DNA of 6,846 nt from JAWPNA01 sp045402695 (GTDB lineage: Bacteria; Acidobacteriota; Polarisedimenticolia; JACPZX01; DASXTC01): NCBI GenBank assembly GCA_045402695.1, contig JAWPNA010000404.1, positions 1-6,846 on the forward strand, written 5' to 3'. A program made the position numbers and the translations under genes. Shown piece after piece: positions 6,748-6,846 of the stretch. The first letter of the stretch is position 1. Every line of letters begins with the position of its first letter. The notes under the pieces were generated by a model that saw nothing but the letters and a program-made list of their open reading frames with translations, had not been told where the DNA came from and ran no database searches.

Positions 6748-6846
6748 ATGCGCACGCGCATCGGCACTCGGGTCATCCTCGGCGTAGGGGTGGTGACGGC
6801 GCTCACCATCGGCGTGATGGCGGCGATCATCGAGATCGGAAGAGCA
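6748..6846 (+). CDS. N-terminus of a membrane protein, probably a sensor histidine kinase (partial)
   Basis: ATG 6748 is preceded by AGGAG (6736-6740) at 7 nt and lies 13 bp after the NrfD-like stop, so it belongs to the same operon. The visible residues are MRTRIGTRVILGVGVVTALT and then a continuation of the hydrophobic helix. A short basic start (R2, R4, R8) followed directly by a long helix is common at the N-terminus of sensor kinases and chemoreceptors with a HAMP domain. With so few residues this is an inference. Codons from about residue 29 on overlap the probable sequencing adapter and should not be trusted. Confidence 0.45.
   Translation, partial: MRTRIGTRVILGVGVVTALTIGVMAAIIEIGRA
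6833..6846 (+). other. Probable residual Illumina TruSeq adapter at the contig end
   Basis: The last 14 bases, AGATCGGAAGAGCA, are identical to the start of the Illumina TruSeq read-1 adapter. They sit exactly at the sequence end. A chance 14-base match at that position is very unlikely, so genomic sequence probably stops near 6832. Confidence 0.85.

Overview
This is a high-GC bacterial stretch, probably a metagenomic contig end. Reading frames are dense, and GTG starts are common among the well-supported genes. The content (NADP-type isocitrate dehydrogenase, LDH-like malate dehydrogenase, triheme c7-type cytochrome, HybA/HybB-like membrane proteins, a sigma-54-type promoter) suggests a respiratory Gram-negative bacterium such as a deltaproteobacterial or acidobacterial lineage. 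I cannot fix the phylum from the sequence alone.

Layout. Bases 1-769 (minus strand) hold the first 256 codons of a ribosomal protein S1-family gene that runs off the left edge. A 176-bp divergent intergenic region (770-945) carries plausible promoters for both directions. Bases 946-3148 (plus strand) are a two-gene TCA-cycle operon, icd then mdh, separated by 19 bp. Bases 3264-3892 (minus strand) are a VapBC-type toxin-antitoxin pair with overlapping genes (GTGA) and an AT-rich promoter/operator. Bases 3893-4279 have no convincing gene. They contain the vapBC control region, a triple 14-bp repeat and a near-consensus sigma-54 promoter. Bases 4280-6734 (plus strand) are a tightly coupled three-gene electron-transfer operon (ATGA overlaps at both junctions): a periplasmic triheme cytochrome, a four-cluster [4Fe-4S] protein with a C-terminal membrane anchor, and a ten-helix NrfD/HybB-like quinone-interacting protein. 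At 6748 a further gene begins, apparently a membrane sensor, and it is cut by the window edge.

How it fits together. icd and mdh make NADPH, 2-oxoglutarate and NADH from the TCA cycle. The cytochrome/Fe-S/NrfD operon looks like a module that moves electrons between the membrane quinone pool and periplasmic c-type hemes, comparable in composition to the Geobacter Cbc4 (CbcSTU) type. It has no catalytic subunit here. A sigma-54 promoter before it and a membrane sensor-like gene directly after it suggest control by a sensor kinase/NtrC-type activator pair, the rest of which would lie to the right.

Caution: the last 14 bases (6833-6846) equal the start of the Illumina TruSeq adapter. The final codons are therefore probably not genomic.
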